Origin: Epibacterium ulvae
GTDB taxonomy: Bacteria > Pseudomonadota > Alphaproteobacteria > Rhodobacterales > Rhodobacteraceae
Direction of reading: 5' to 3'
Assembly (NCBI RefSeq): GCF_900102795.1
Contig: NZ_FMWG01000005.1
Span: 62,001 to 126,000, forward strand
Length of the DNA: 64,000 bases
In this document: in pieces, positions 28,425-36,917 of the stretch
How positions within the stretch are numbered: position 1 is the stretch's first letter
Layout: every line of letters begins with the position of its first letter
Notes under the pieces: generated by a model
Told to the model about the DNA's origin: nothing
Seen by the model: the letters and a program-made list of their open reading frames with translations, nothing else
Databases searched by the model: none
Translations under genes and position numbers: made by a program

Positions 28425-28652
28425 CTACCTTTGGTTGTCCTGACGCATGCGCCAGAGTTGAAAAATGTTGACCAGCGCATAGATCATTCCGGCCAAAGCC
28501 GCGAAATCAAACAGCAAAGCGTAGCGCCCCGGCAGCCCCACCATGGGGCCAACAAATAGCGTAAGAACAAGCCAAACCGAAATGGTGACAGCAATCACAA
28601 CCGCGATATGCTGCCCCTTTTTTGCGATAGCCTGATCTCGTTCTGAGCTCAT
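28425..28652 (-). CDS. DUF5337 two-helix membrane protein
   Basis: A 75-residue protein with two transmembrane segments (about residues 16-34 and 43-63), a charged N-terminus MSSERDQAIAKKG and a basic C-terminus. The sequence fits DUF5337, found between nuoE and nuoF in Rhodobacterales. Function is unknown; a role as an accessory membrane subunit or assembly factor of complex I is inference from position. Confidence 0.82.
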   Translation of the reverse strand: MSSERDQAIAKKGQHIAVVIAVTISVWLVLTLFVGPMVGLPGRYALLFDFAALAGMIYALVNIFQLWRMRQDNQR

Positions 28653-28671
28653 CTGGTCCTATCAATCCTTG

Positions 28672-28690
28672 TCGCCCCGTTTTGGGGCGA
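28672..28690. other. Intercistronic hairpin between nuoE and the DUF5337 gene
   Basis: TCGCCCC and GGGGCGA form a perfect 7-bp stem around a five-base loop, in the short gap after nuoE. No T-run follows on the minus strand. It may protect the 3' end of an upstream processed segment or attenuate expression. Confidence 0.5.
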
Positions 28691-28697
28691 AACAGGT

Positions 28698-29810
28698 TTA
28701 TTCGTCGTAAATACCGTCATCTTTTGCGCGTTTAGCGAACTCGGTTTCTTCACCGGCGGCCAATTTCTTGGCCTGTTCAATCCAACCATCACGCTCAATA
28801 CGGCCTTTGAATTTCAAACGGCTGTCCACCCAAGCCACTTCTGCTTCAGTCCATGCAGCGACCTGATCAAAATGGAAGAAGCCCAATTCATTCAGGGTCT
28901 CTTCCAACTTGGGGCCGACACCTTTCAACAGCTTCAGATCATCAGGCTTACCATCACGAGCGGCTTTCAGAACCTCTGGCTCTTTTTCCGCCACATCCGC
29001 AGCCGCTGCTTTTTTCGCCTCTTCGGCTTGTTTCACAGCAGGTTTAGGCGCCTCGGGTGCTTTTGGCGTCGGGGCCGCTGCAGCACGGCCCGCCACAACA
29101 CCATCCTTAACCCATGGGGTCAGGATTGGTACTTCATCGCCCTGAATACGCTTCACACCATCCTTGATATCTGTCGCAAGTGCCGCTGAAGCATTGTATT
29201 GGGGTTTGCCTGCCTCGTATTCTGTCAAAGACGTCAGGCCAGACTTCGGCTCGGCCGCATAGCGCCCGTTTTGCGGACCTGGCACCACCTCCTTGCCAGC
29301 AGCAAGGTCATCAAGCATTTTAGAAAAGCCCTCAGCGGTGAGGTCTTCGTAATAATCCTTGCCGATCTGCGCCATGGGTGCGTTGGTGCAGGCGCCCAGA
29401 CATTCCACCTCTTCCCAAGTGAACTTGCCATCGGTTGACAGGGTGAAAGGCTTATCTGCGATTTTCTCACGGCAGATTGCGATCAGATCTTCTGCACCGC
29501 AAATCATGCAGGACGTGGTACCGCAGATCTGAACATGCGCAACTGAACCCGTGGGTTGCAGCTGGAACATGAAATAGAACGAGGCAACTTCAAGCACGCG
29601 GATATAGGCCATGCCCAGCATGTCCGCGATGTATTCAATCGCAGGCTTAGACACCCAGCCCTCTTGTTCCTGTGCACGCCACAACAGTGGGATCACAGCC
29701 GAGGCCTGACGGCCTTCGGGGTATTTGGTGATTTGTGCTTCAGCCCATTTCTGATTGAGGTCAGTAAAGGCAAAACTATCGGGTTGTTCGGAATGCAGAC
29801 GGCGTAGCAT
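28698..29810 (-). CDS. nuoE: NADH-quinone oxidoreductase subunit E with C-terminal helix-hairpin-helix extension
   Basis: A 370-residue protein, far longer than typical NuoE (about 160-240). Residues 1 to ~175 are the thioredoxin-like subunit with the N1a 2Fe-2S ligands in [10 protein letters not shown] and [11 protein letters not shown]. After about residue 235 comes an Ala/Pro/Lys-rich linker, then from about residue 295 a helix-hairpin-helix-like domain ([35 protein letters not shown]) as seen in proteins of the COG3743 type. The extension is known in Rhodobacterales and Paracoccus relatives, but its role in complex I is unclear. It begins directly after the stop of the 96-residue gene with no spacer. 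Confidence 0.95.
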   Translation of the reverse strand: MLRRLHSEQPDSFAFTDLNQKWAEAQITKYPEGRQASAVIPLLWRAQEQEGWVSKPAIEYIADMLGMAYIRVLEVASFYFMFQLQPTGSVAHVQICGTTSCMICGAEDLIAICREKIADKPFTLSTDGKFTWEEVECLGACTNAPMAQIGKDYYEDLTAEGFSKMLDDLAAGKEVVPGPQNGRYAAEPKSGLTSLTEYEAGKPQYNASAALATDIKDGVKRIQGDEVPILTPWVKDGVVAGRAAAAPTPKAPEAPKPAVKQAEEAKKAAAADVAEKEPEVLKAARDGKPDDLKLLKGVGPKLEETLNELGFFHFDQVAAWTEAEVAWVDSRLKFKGRIERDGWIEQAKKLAAGEETEFAKRAKDDGIYDE

Positions 29811-30101
29811 TTAGTTCAACAGCTCCTGGATCGGCATACAGACAACACGGTTTTCAGCAGTATCAAGTTCACCGCGCACTGCGAAAGCCGCGAAATCCGC
29901 GTCTGTGACATCAAATTGACAAATATGCGTTCCGCGATATTCACCTTCGATGATCACCACATTTGGGCGAACACCGAAATAACCAACAGAGTCACTTACC
30001 AACTCATCAATATTAGGCACATCGCTAGATGTTGCTTCATGTGCCGTTGCTGCAGAAAAATGCAGCATCGCGGCAGTAGTGGCGAGGATCATCAATCTCA
30101 T
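29811..30101 (-). CDS. Small secreted protein between nuoD and nuoE
   Basis: A 96-residue protein with a signal peptide cleaved after ATA (about residue 20). The mature part, about 75 residues, contains [18 protein letters not shown] and two Cys (THICQFDV and RVVCMPIQ) that could form one disulfide. ATGA overlap with nuoD and direct abutment with nuoE show tight translational coupling. No family recognised. Confidence 0.75.
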   Translation of the reverse strand: MRLMILATTAAMLHFSAATAHEATSSDVPNIDELVSDSVGYFGVRPNVVIIEGEYRGTHICQFDVTDADFAAFAVRGELDTAENRVVCMPIQELLN

Positions 30102-31318
30102 CGATCGATCTCCCCAAACACAACGTCCATGGTACCAATGATTGCAGCAACATCCGCAAGCTGGTGACCTTTGGCCACGTAATCCATTGCCTGCAGGTGC
30201 AAAAAGCCCGGTGCACGCAGTTTTGCGCGATAAGGTTTGTTGGACCCATCAGCAACCAGATAGACACCAAATTCACCTTTAGGCGCTTCTACCGCAGCGT
30301 AAACCTCACCCGCAGGCACATGGAAGCCTTCGGTGTAGAGTTTGAAGTGGTGGATCAAGCTTTCCATGGAGCGTTTCATATCGCCACGCTTTGGCGGGGT
30401 CAGTTTGCCGCGCGCCAGAATATCGCCTTGCCCTTCGGGGGCACGCAGCTTTTCAATGGCTTGCAACATGATGGACAGGGATTGGCGCATCTCTTCCATG
30501 CGGCAGAGATAGCGATCATAACAATCGCCATTCTTACCCACGGGCACCTGGAAGTCGAATTCATCATAGCATTCATAAGGCTGCGCACGGCGCAGATCCC
30601 ATGCAAGGCCAGAGCCACGCACCATCACGCCAGAGAAACCGTATTTTAGGATATCGTCCTCGGTGACGACGCCAATATCACAGTTACGCTGTTTAAAGAT
30701 GCGGTTTTCGGTCAAAAGCCCATCGATATCATCCAGAACATTGGGGAATTCACCGGCCCAAGTTTCGATATCGTTCAGCAGCTCATCTGGCAAATCCTGA
30801 TGCACACCACCGGGACGGAAGTACGCCGCGTGAAGACGGGCACCACAGGCACGCTCATAAAAGATCATGAGCTTTTCACGCTCTTCAAAACCCCACAGCG
30901 GCGGAGTCAGCGCGCCAACGTCCATAGCCTGCGTGGTGACGTTCAGAAGGTGGTTCAGGATACGGCCGATTTCTGAATACAGAACGCGGATCAGCTGGGC
31001 ACGGCGCGGCACTTCAACGCCGGTCAGCTTTTCAATCGCCAGACACCATGCGTGTTCCTGATTCATCGGTGCCACGTAATCGAGGCGGTCGAAATAAGGC
31101 AGGTTCTGCAGATAGGTGCGGCTTTCCATCAGCTTTTCGGTGCCACGGTGCAACAGGCCGATATGGGGATCGCAGCGTTCTACGATTTCGCCATCCAGTT
31201 CCAATACCAGACGCAGCACCCCGTGCGCCGCAGGGTGCTGCGGGCCGAAGTTGATGTTAAAGTTACGGATTTTCTGTTCGCCGGTTTGGGCGTCGTCAAA
31301 CTTGGAGCCGTCCATCAT
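30098..31318 (-). CDS. nuoD: NADH-quinone oxidoreductase subunit D (49-kDa)
   Basis: A 406-residue subunit lining the quinone pocket. [21 protein letters not shown] is the N-terminal signature with the quinone-contacting His, [20 protein letters not shown] follows, and the C-terminus has the conserved [12 protein letters not shown] and [14 protein letters not shown]. It starts inside the stop of the 57-codon ORF upstream. NuoC and NuoD are separate genes, as in mitochondria-like complex I. Confidence 0.98.
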   Translation of the reverse strand: MMDGSKFDDAQTGEQKIRNFNINFGPQHPAAHGVLRLVLELDGEIVERCDPHIGLLHRGTEKLMESRTYLQNLPYFDRLDYVAPMNQEHAWCLAIEKLTGVEVPRRAQLIRVLYSEIGRILNHLLNVTTQAMDVGALTPPLWGFEEREKLMIFYERACGARLHAAYFRPGGVHQDLPDELLNDIETWAGEFPNVLDDIDGLLTENRIFKQRNCDIGVVTEDDILKYGFSGVMVRGSGLAWDLRRAQPYECYDEFDFQVPVGKNGDCYDRYLCRMEEMRQSLSIMLQAIEKLRAPEGQGDILARGKLTPPKRGDMKRSMESLIHHFKLYTEGFHVPAGEVYAAVEAPKGEFGVYLVADGSNKPYRAKLRAPGFLHLQAMDYVAKGHQLADVAAIIGTMDVVFGEIDR

Positions 31319-31488
31319 ACGAGAGCCTCCTGATCATATTTAAACATGATTTTCGCGACCAAACGGCTGCGATTCATAATCAAATATGAAGGGTAAGTTT
31401 TTTTTAAAAAGGGAACTGCAACAGCAGTCATAGCCGCCACACCGGTCAACAGAGAGCCAATTTCTGAAAAAGCAGAATACCACATCAT
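31315..31488 (-). CDS. 57-residue small ORF nested between nuoC and nuoD
   Basis: A 57-codon frame with GGAGGAGG six bases before its ATG. Its first ATG overlaps the nuoC TGA and its own TGA overlaps the nuoD ATG, so there is no spacer on either side. The N-terminal half is hydrophobic ([19 protein letters not shown], one predicted transmembrane helix); the rest is basic ([21 protein letters not shown]). That the gap is fully occupied by one open frame with an excellent ribosome binding site argues that it is real. No family recognised. The alternative is a chance frame in a short spacer, but overlap at both ends makes this less likely. Confidence 0.7.
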   Translation of the reverse strand: MMWYSAFSEIGSLLTGVAAMTAVAVPFLKKTYPSYLIMNRSRLVAKIMFKYDQEALV

Positions 31489-32093
31489 TTCGCCTCCTCC
31501 TGCTTCTCATCACCCGGAAGGATGTATTCCGCCCCTTCCCATGGGCTCATGAAATCAAACTGGCGGTACTCCTGCACCAGCTTCACGGGTTCATAGACCA
31601 CGCGCTTCTGGGCTTCGTCATAGCGCACTTCGGTGTAGCCGGTGGTTGGAAAATCCTTGCGCAGCGGATAACCACGGAAGCCATAGTCCGTCAGCAGACG
31701 ACGCAGATCCGGGTGGCCAGTGAACAGGATGCCGAACATGTCGAACACTTCGCGTTCAAACCAGTTGGCCGAAGGGTGTACATCAACCAAAGATGGGATC
31801 ATCTCATCTTCGCGCAGGGCTGCACGCAGGCGAATACGCTGGTTTTGATACATCGACAGGAAGTGGTAAACCACATCAAACCGCTTTGCGCGTTCTGGGT
31901 AGTCCACAGCGGTGATATCAACCAAGGATGAGAATTTGCACGCAGCATCGGTGGTCAGAAATTCGACCAAGTCAACGATGTTTGACGGCTTCACGTCAAT
32001 GTTCAACTCACCAAAGGTGATATCCCAGGCGATCACACAGTCTGGGCGTTTTGCCTCAATCAGAGCGCCGAGTTCTTTCAGGGCTTCAGTCAT
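31485..32093 (-). CDS. nuoC: NADH-quinone oxidoreductase subunit C (30-kDa)
   Basis: A 202-residue peripheral-arm subunit. [31 protein letters not shown] followed by HPLRKDFP-like [16 protein letters not shown] are the family signature. The C-terminus [16 protein letters not shown]-like tail is acidic. It lies 24 bases after nuoB. Confidence 0.97.
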   Translation of the reverse strand: MTEALKELGALIEAKRPDCVIAWDITFGELNIDVKPSNIVDLVEFLTTDAACKFSSLVDITAVDYPERAKRFDVVYHFLSMYQNQRIRLRAALREDEMIPSLVDVHPSANWFEREVFDMFGILFTGHPDLRRLLTDYGFRGYPLRKDFPTTGYTEVRYDEAQKRVVYEPVKLVQEYRQFDFMSPWEGAEYILPGDEKQEEAK

Positions 32094-32117
32094 CTAAATC
32101 TCTCCAACCAAAGCCAA

Positions 32118-32651
32118 TCAGCGCACCAAGGTGCCGGTACGGCGGATCTTACGTTGCAACTGCATCAAACCGTAAAGCAAAGCTTCAGCGGTGGGAGGGC
32201 AGCCGGGTACGTAGATGTCCACAGGCACAACCCGATCACAGCCACGGACCACTGAATAAGAATAGTGATAATACCCACCACCATTCGCACAAGACCCCAT
32301 CGAGATCACATAGCGTGGTTCTGGCATCTGGTCATAAACCTTGCGCAGCGCTGGGGCCATTTTATTGGTCAACGTACCCGCAACAATCATCACATCAGAC
32401 TGACGTGGGGACGCACGCGGCGCGATACCAAAGCGCTCCGCATCGTAGCGCGGCATAGAGGTGTGCATCATTTCAACCGCGCAGCAGGCCAAACCAAAGG
32501 TCATCCAGTGCAGCGAACCGGTACGTGCCCAGTTGATGATATCTTCCGCAGAGGTCAGCAGAAATCCTTTGTCCTGCAGTTCTGCATTAATGGCCTGAGT
32601 CACAACTTCTTTGTCGACACCGGCGGTGTTGGCTGTGGTCATCACTCCCAT
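32118..32651 (-). CDS. nuoB: NADH-quinone oxidoreductase subunit B (cluster N2)
   Basis: A 177-residue subunit that carries cluster N2, the electron donor to quinone. The tandem Cys in [11 protein letters not shown], a third Cys in [10 protein letters not shown] and the fourth in [14 protein letters not shown] are present. The start [11 protein letters not shown] is preceded by AAGGGG and overlaps the end of nuoA by ten bases; a start three codons later (TGATG with the nuoA stop) is possible. A longer frame with seven extra residues is less likely. Confidence 0.97.
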   Translation of the reverse strand: MGVMTTANTAGVDKEVVTQAINAELQDKGFLLTSAEDIINWARTGSLHWMTFGLACCAVEMMHTSMPRYDAERFGIAPRASPRQSDVMIVAGTLTNKMAPALRKVYDQMPEPRYVISMGSCANGGGYYHYSYSVVRGCDRVVPVDIYVPGCPPTAEALLYGLMQLQRKIRRTGTLVR

Positions 32652-33007
32652 TCCAACGCCCCTTTCTTCCACTCATAGGCAAAGCCTGCGGTCAGGACGC
32701 CCAAGAAGACCATCATTGACCAGAAACCAGCATCGCTCATGTCCTTAAAGCCGACGGCCCAAGGGAACAAAAAGGCGATTTCCAGATCAAAAATAATGAA
32801 CAGGATCGAGACCAGATAAAATCGAACATCAAATTTCATACGCGCATCATCAAAGGCGTTGAAACCGCATTCATAGGCACTGACCTTTTCCGGATCCGGA
32901 TTGCGCACGGCCAGAACAACCGCTGACAAAATAAGGACAATCCCCAAACCGACCGCAATGGCCAGAAACACCAAGATCGGGAGGTATTCCCGCAACATCT
33001 CTTCCAC
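32642..33007 (-). CDS. nuoA: NADH-quinone oxidoreductase subunit A
   Basis: A 121-residue three-helix subunit and first gene of the operon. [25 protein letters not shown] is the TM1-TM2 loop that contacts the quinone pocket, with the conserved Cys. GTG is the start: GGAG sits six bases before it, and the N-terminus [17 protein letters not shown] matches relatives; the ATG three codons downstream is too close to the hydrophobic helix and has no site of its own. Confidence 0.97.
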   Translation of the reverse strand: MEEMLREYLPILVFLAIAVGLGIVLILSAVVLAVRNPDPEKVSAYECGFNAFDDARMKFDVRFYLVSILFIIFDLEIAFLFPWAVGFKDMSDAGFWSMMVFLGVLTAGFAYEWKKGALEWE

Positions 33008-33024
33008 GAGTGGCTCCTTTCCGA

Positions 33025-33044
33025 GCGCGCAAACTTTCGCGCGC
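33025..33044. promoter_or_regulatory. GC-rich hairpin in the nuoA leader
   Basis: GCGCGC and GCGCGC pair perfectly around AAACTTTC, just upstream of the nuoA ribosome binding site. It may stabilise the long mRNA's 5' end or modulate initiation. No T-run follows, so termination is unlikely. Confidence 0.45.
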
Positions 33045-33071
33045 CGTCAATTGGCGTGTTGACTTGAGCCG

Positions 33072-33100
33072 TGTCTACCCCCACCTTTTAGGGCCGTCAA
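33072..33100 (-). promoter_or_regulatory. Candidate nuo operon promoter
   Basis: On the minus strand TTGACG and TAGACA are spaced by 17 bases, about 65 bp upstream of the nuoA start. The -35 is good, the -10 weak. It is the best match in the 237-bp space between nuoA and the end of the leucine cluster; no other regulatory motif was obvious there. Confidence 0.4.
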
Positions 33101-33244
33101 CCAAGGCCGTGCCATTGGCACCACCTTCCTTGCAAGACGCGGCTTAGCTACATCACCATTAGAGTCATGTTGGTTTTCAAGAGCATAACAAATTCCCCCA
33201 TATTTCGCGAAAAACCCTATATAAAGCTGGGATTTATTGAAAAT

Positions 33245-34027
33245 TTATCGCTTCCAGGCCGGTGCGCGCTTTTCAAAAAAAGCAGTGATGCCTTCTTGGG
33301 CTTCGTTGCCTTCCCAGCAGGCAACCAATGCCGAAATTGTGTGATCGATAACGGTTTCGTCAATTTTGGGTCCCAAATCGCGAGTCAGCTTCTTAGCGGC
33401 AGCCACCGCAGACGGTGCACAAGCAAGATATGGCGTCACTTCAGATTCGATTTCAGCGTCAAACGACTCAGCTGGGACGGCGCGGGCAAGCAGCCCCAGC
33501 TGCACTGCTTCAACGGCTGAGAATATGCGCCCAGACATGAACACACGACGCGCCTTTGCCTCCCCCATCCGCGCCAAAACGTATGGGCCGATTGTTGCGG
33601 GGATCAATCCCAGCCGGGTTTCCGTAAGCCCCATTTTCAGATGATCCAGTCCAATCGCCACATCACACACCGAGGCAAGGCCAACGCCGCCGCCAAAAGC
33701 ATTTCCCTGCAAGGCCCCGATCAGAGGTTTGGGAAGGGTATTAAGGTGATATAGCGTCATGGCAAGAATGCGCGCTTCCGCAGCGCGGGTTTCAGAATCG
33801 GCCTGCATCTGCGCCTGCATCCAGGCAAGGTCCCCGCCCGCACAAAAGGTTGCACCCTGCCCGCGCAACACAATAACGCGCACCGTTGGATCCACTGCCA
33901 GCGCCTGCGCTGCATCGGTCAATTCAAGCAGCATTTGCCGCGACAAAGCATTGTGTTTTTCAGGACGTGCCAAAGACAGCGTGACGACGCCGCGCGCATC
34001 CTGCGTCAGCGCGATCGTTTTATACAT
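33245..34027 (-). CDS. liuC: Methylglutaconyl-CoA hydratase (enoyl-CoA hydratase family)
   Basis: A 260-residue crotonase-fold enzyme. The oxyanion-hole blocks CAGGDLAWMQ and GNAFGGGVGLASVCDVAI and the catalytic-Glu region TETRLGLIPATIGPYVLARMG fit the AUH/LiuC branch. It would hydrate 3-methylglutaconyl-CoA to HMG-CoA in leucine breakdown; the call rests heavily on its place after methylcrotonyl-CoA carboxylase and HMG-CoA lyase. The ATG overlaps the lyase gene by eight bases; a GTG three codons upstream is an alternative start. It is the last gene of the cluster. Confidence 0.88.
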   Translation of the reverse strand: MYKTIALTQDARGVVTLSLARPEKHNALSRQMLLELTDAAQALAVDPTVRVIVLRGQGATFCAGGDLAWMQAQMQADSETRAAEARILAMTLYHLNTLPKPLIGALQGNAFGGGVGLASVCDVAIGLDHLKMGLTETRLGLIPATIGPYVLARMGEAKARRVFMSGRIFSAVEAVQLGLLARAVPAESFDAEIESEVTPYLACAPSAVAAAKKLTRDLGPKIDETVIDHTISALVACWEGNEAQEGITAFFEKRAPAWKR

Positions 34028-34892
34028 GATCGTCACGAGCTCCAGATCGGAGGCTTTTGGCTAAGGCTGCCGCCTGCGTCAGGAGGTCAGCGTCTAAACC
34101 TGTTTCAAAGCCAAGCCGTTTAAGATGGGCATCCACCCTCTCGGTTGCGATATTTCCAGTCGCCCCCGGCGCATAGGGGCATCCCCCCAGCCCGCCAATG
34201 GAGGCATCAAACACCCGAACGCCCAAAGACAACGCGGCATCAATATTGTTCAATGCCCGGCCCGCCGTGTCATGAAAGTGTCCGGCCAGCCGTGTCACAG
34301 GCACATGGTCTTGCACCGCAAGCAGCATCCGACTCACACTGTCGGGCGTCGCTTTGCCAAGCGTATCCCCCAGAGAAATCTCATAGCAGCCCATGGCAAA
34401 GAGCTGATCCGCAACACGCGCCACCTGTTCAGGAGGCATTGCTCCGTCAAACGGGCAATCTGTGACGCAAGACACATAGCCCCGCACAGGTAGATCAATC
34501 CCGCGGGCCTGCTCAAGAATGGGCCGAAACCTTACGAGCGTCTCTTCGATGCTTGTATTTACATTGGCGCGCGAAAACCCTTCAGAGGCCGAGGCAAAAA
34601 CAGCAATTTCATCAACCTGCGCCGCGCAAGCTCCTGTGTATCCTTGCATATTGGGGACAAGTGCCGCAAAGCGCACCCCATCCGGGCGCGCAATCCCCGC
34701 CAGCACCTCTGCCCCGTCGGCCATCTGCGGCACCCATTTAGGCGATACAAAGCTTGCAACTTCAATACGCGCAAAGCCAGCTTTGCTTAAACTGTCCACA
34801 AGCGCAATCTTGTCCCGGCTCGAAATTGGCTCTGGTTCGTTCTGCAACCCGTCTCTGGGGCCAACTTCAAAAATTTCCACGTGACCTTGCAT
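34020..34892 (-). CDS. liuE: Hydroxymethylglutaryl-CoA lyase
   Basis: A 290-residue TIM-barrel lyase that splits HMG-CoA into acetyl-CoA and acetoacetate, the last step of leucine degradation. EVGPRDGLQNEP supplies metal and catalytic Asp/Arg, HFHDTAGRA the metal His, and GGLGGCPYAPGATGNIATE contains the active-site Cys. GGAGGGG eight bases before the second ATG places the start at MQGHVEIF. It lies 23 bases after mccA. Confidence 0.95.
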   Translation of the reverse strand: MQGHVEIFEVGPRDGLQNEPEPISSRDKIALVDSLSKAGFARIEVASFVSPKWVPQMADGAEVLAGIARPDGVRFAALVPNMQGYTGACAAQVDEIAVFASASEGFSRANVNTSIEETLVRFRPILEQARGIDLPVRGYVSCVTDCPFDGAMPPEQVARVADQLFAMGCYEISLGDTLGKATPDSVSRMLLAVQDHVPVTRLAGHFHDTAGRALNNIDAALSLGVRVFDASIGGLGGCPYAPGATGNIATERVDAHLKRLGFETGLDADLLTQAAALAKSLRSGARDDHV

Positions 34893-34915
34893 TATATCCC
34901 CTCCCAAATGAATGT

Positions 34916-36847
34916 TCAGTCGTCCTCCAGACGAACAAGTGCCGCGCCCGCTTCGACCTGCTCCCCTTCACTCACCAGCACCTCGGCCACGGTTCCATCC
35001 CGCGCCGAAAGCAGTGCATGTTCCATCTTCATGGCTTCCAGAACCGCAAGCCGGTCTCCCTCAGCAACGGTATCGCCAACCTCCACGAACAGGCCCCGTA
35101 CCAGTCCTGGCATGGGCGCCTGGATCACCGCAGTGTCAGCCGCGTTTTCAACATCACGCGCCAAAGGATCGGGTAAGTCAAACACATAGCCATACTCTGC
35201 AAACACAGTAATCTTATCGTCAGCTTTATGCGTCACCGGCAGCGCCTGCCCTGCGCATTCCCAACGCTGATTTTTAAAATGAACTGACAGCTCTTGGGCC
35301 TCAACCTGCCAAAGCTGTTCTGTCTGGGACAAAACCCGTACCTCAGCCAAAAATGGCTGCCCCTGCCAGACCAGAGTGACACTTTGGCGCAAAGGCCCCC
35401 ACAAATTAAACCCTGCGTCTTGTGACAGCTCAAAAAGATCTAAAGCAGTCATTGCGGCTGCAACCTTATGCACTGCCGTCGGCCTGTGTGTTATCACCAG
35501 ACTGTTCAAATCCCGTGCAATCAGATCGGTGTCCACCTCTCCAGCTGCAAACCCAGAATGCCGCGCCAGCGCCCCAAGAAAAGACAGGTTGGTTGTCGTT
35601 CCTGCAACCTCAACCCTTTGCAGGGCTTGGGACAGCTTTTGCAACGCCGCCTGCCGGGTTTCGCCATGCACAATAAGCTTCGCGATCATCGGATCATACC
35701 AAGGGCTGATCTCATCCCCGGTGCGAACGCCACTATCTGCACGGCACCCATCCGGAAAGCGCAGATGCGACAGTTGCCCCGTCGCGGGTAGAAATCCTTT
35801 GGGCACATCTTCGGCATAAAGGCGCGCCTCAAAGGCATGGCCAGACATCAGCAGATCGTCCTGTGACTGCGGCAAAGGCTCCCCTGCGGCCACGCGCAAT
35901 TGCCACTCGACCAGATCAATGCCCGTGATCAGCTCTGTTACGGGATGTTCAACCTGCAGCCGGGTGTTCATCTCCATAAACCAAAATCGATCCTGTGACA
36001 GGCCTTCAGACCCATCAACAATGAATTCCACAGTGCCCGCACCGCTATAGTTGATCGCCTCAGCCGCGCACACGGCGGCTGTTCCCATGGCCGCGCGCAT
36101 CTCCTCGCTCATGCCCGGGGCAGGGGCCTCTTCGATCACTTTCTGATGGCGTCGCTGCAACGAACAGTCGCGTTCAAATAGATGCACAGCGCGCGTTCCG
36201 TCACCAAACACCTGAACCTCAATATGGCGCGGGTGTTGAACGAATTTCTCAATCAACACCACATCATTGCCAAAGGCGGTTTTTGCTTCGTTTTGGGCAC
36301 TCGACAATGCTGCCGCAAAATCCTGTGGCCGCTCAACCCGGCGCATACCTTTTCCGCCACCCCCTGCGACAGCTTTGATCAGCACAGGATACCCAATCGC
36401 ATCCGCCTGCTGTGCCAAATGGGCCGGTTCCTGAAGCGCGCCCTGATACCCCGGCACCACAGGCACGCCAGCCTCCTGCATCAGGGCTTTGGCCGCATCC
36501 TTTAACCCCATCTTGCGAATGGCATCCGCCGATGGACCAATAAAGGCCAACCCAGCCGCAACAACCGCTTCCACAAACTCAGGATTTTCTGACAAAAACC
36601 CATAACCCGGGTGGATGGCCTGAGCACCGGTTGCCCGCGCGGCCCCAATGATACGGTCGCCCCGCAGATAGCTGTCAGCCGGAGCCGCGCCCCCGATGTG
36701 ACAGGCTTCATCAGCCAGTGCCACATGTTTCGCGCCTGCATCCACATCAGAATAAACAGCAACGGTTGACACGCCCAAACGGCGCGCCGTTTCGATGATC
36801 CGACAGGCAATTTCACCTCGGTTGGCGATGAGAATTTTTTCAAACAT
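34916..36847 (-). CDS. liuD: Methylcrotonyl-CoA carboxylase alpha (biotin carboxylase/BCCP) subunit
   Basis: A 643-residue biotin carboxylase fused to a biotin carrier domain. FEKILIANRGEIACRIIETA opens the protein; KAVAGGGGKGMRRV is the ATP-grasp loop, ERDCSLQRRHQKVIEEAPAP and FMEMNTRLQVEHPVTE are catalytic blocks. The C-terminal VLEAMKMEHALLSA (biotinyl Lys near residue 607) is the carrier site and a client for BirA. Propionyl- and geranyl-CoA carboxylases look alike; the surrounding genes make leucine degradation the best assignment. Confidence 0.93.
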   Translation of the reverse strand: MFEKILIANRGEIACRIIETARRLGVSTVAVYSDVDAGAKHVALADEACHIGGAAPADSYLRGDRIIGAARATGAQAIHPGYGFLSENPEFVEAVVAAGLAFIGPSADAIRKMGLKDAAKALMQEAGVPVVPGYQGALQEPAHLAQQADAIGYPVLIKAVAGGGGKGMRRVERPQDFAAALSSAQNEAKTAFGNDVVLIEKFVQHPRHIEVQVFGDGTRAVHLFERDCSLQRRHQKVIEEAPAPGMSEEMRAAMGTAAVCAAEAINYSGAGTVEFIVDGSEGLSQDRFWFMEMNTRLQVEHPVTELITGIDLVEWQLRVAAGEPLPQSQDDLLMSGHAFEARLYAEDVPKGFLPATGQLSHLRFPDGCRADSGVRTGDEISPWYDPMIAKLIVHGETRQAALQKLSQALQRVEVAGTTTNLSFLGALARHSGFAAGEVDTDLIARDLNSLVITHRPTAVHKVAAAMTALDLFELSQDAGFNLWGPLRQSVTLVWQGQPFLAEVRVLSQTEQLWQVEAQELSVHFKNQRWECAGQALPVTHKADDKITVFAEYGYVFDLPDPLARDVENAADTAVIQAPMPGLVRGLFVEVGDTVAEGDRLAVLEAMKMEHALLSARDGTVAEVLVSEGEQVEAGAALVRLEDD

Positions 36848-36917
36848 ATCGTCTGACCTTCAGAATACTGGAACACCTTATACAGCAGCACGCAGACCCG
36901 GCGCACCACGCGCAGGA

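Noticed and set aside
36848-36917. Possible small gene between the methylcrotonyl-CoA carboxylase subunit genes
   Set aside because: A GTG-started frame runs through the gap but continues out of frame into the alpha gene and has no convincing ribosome binding site.
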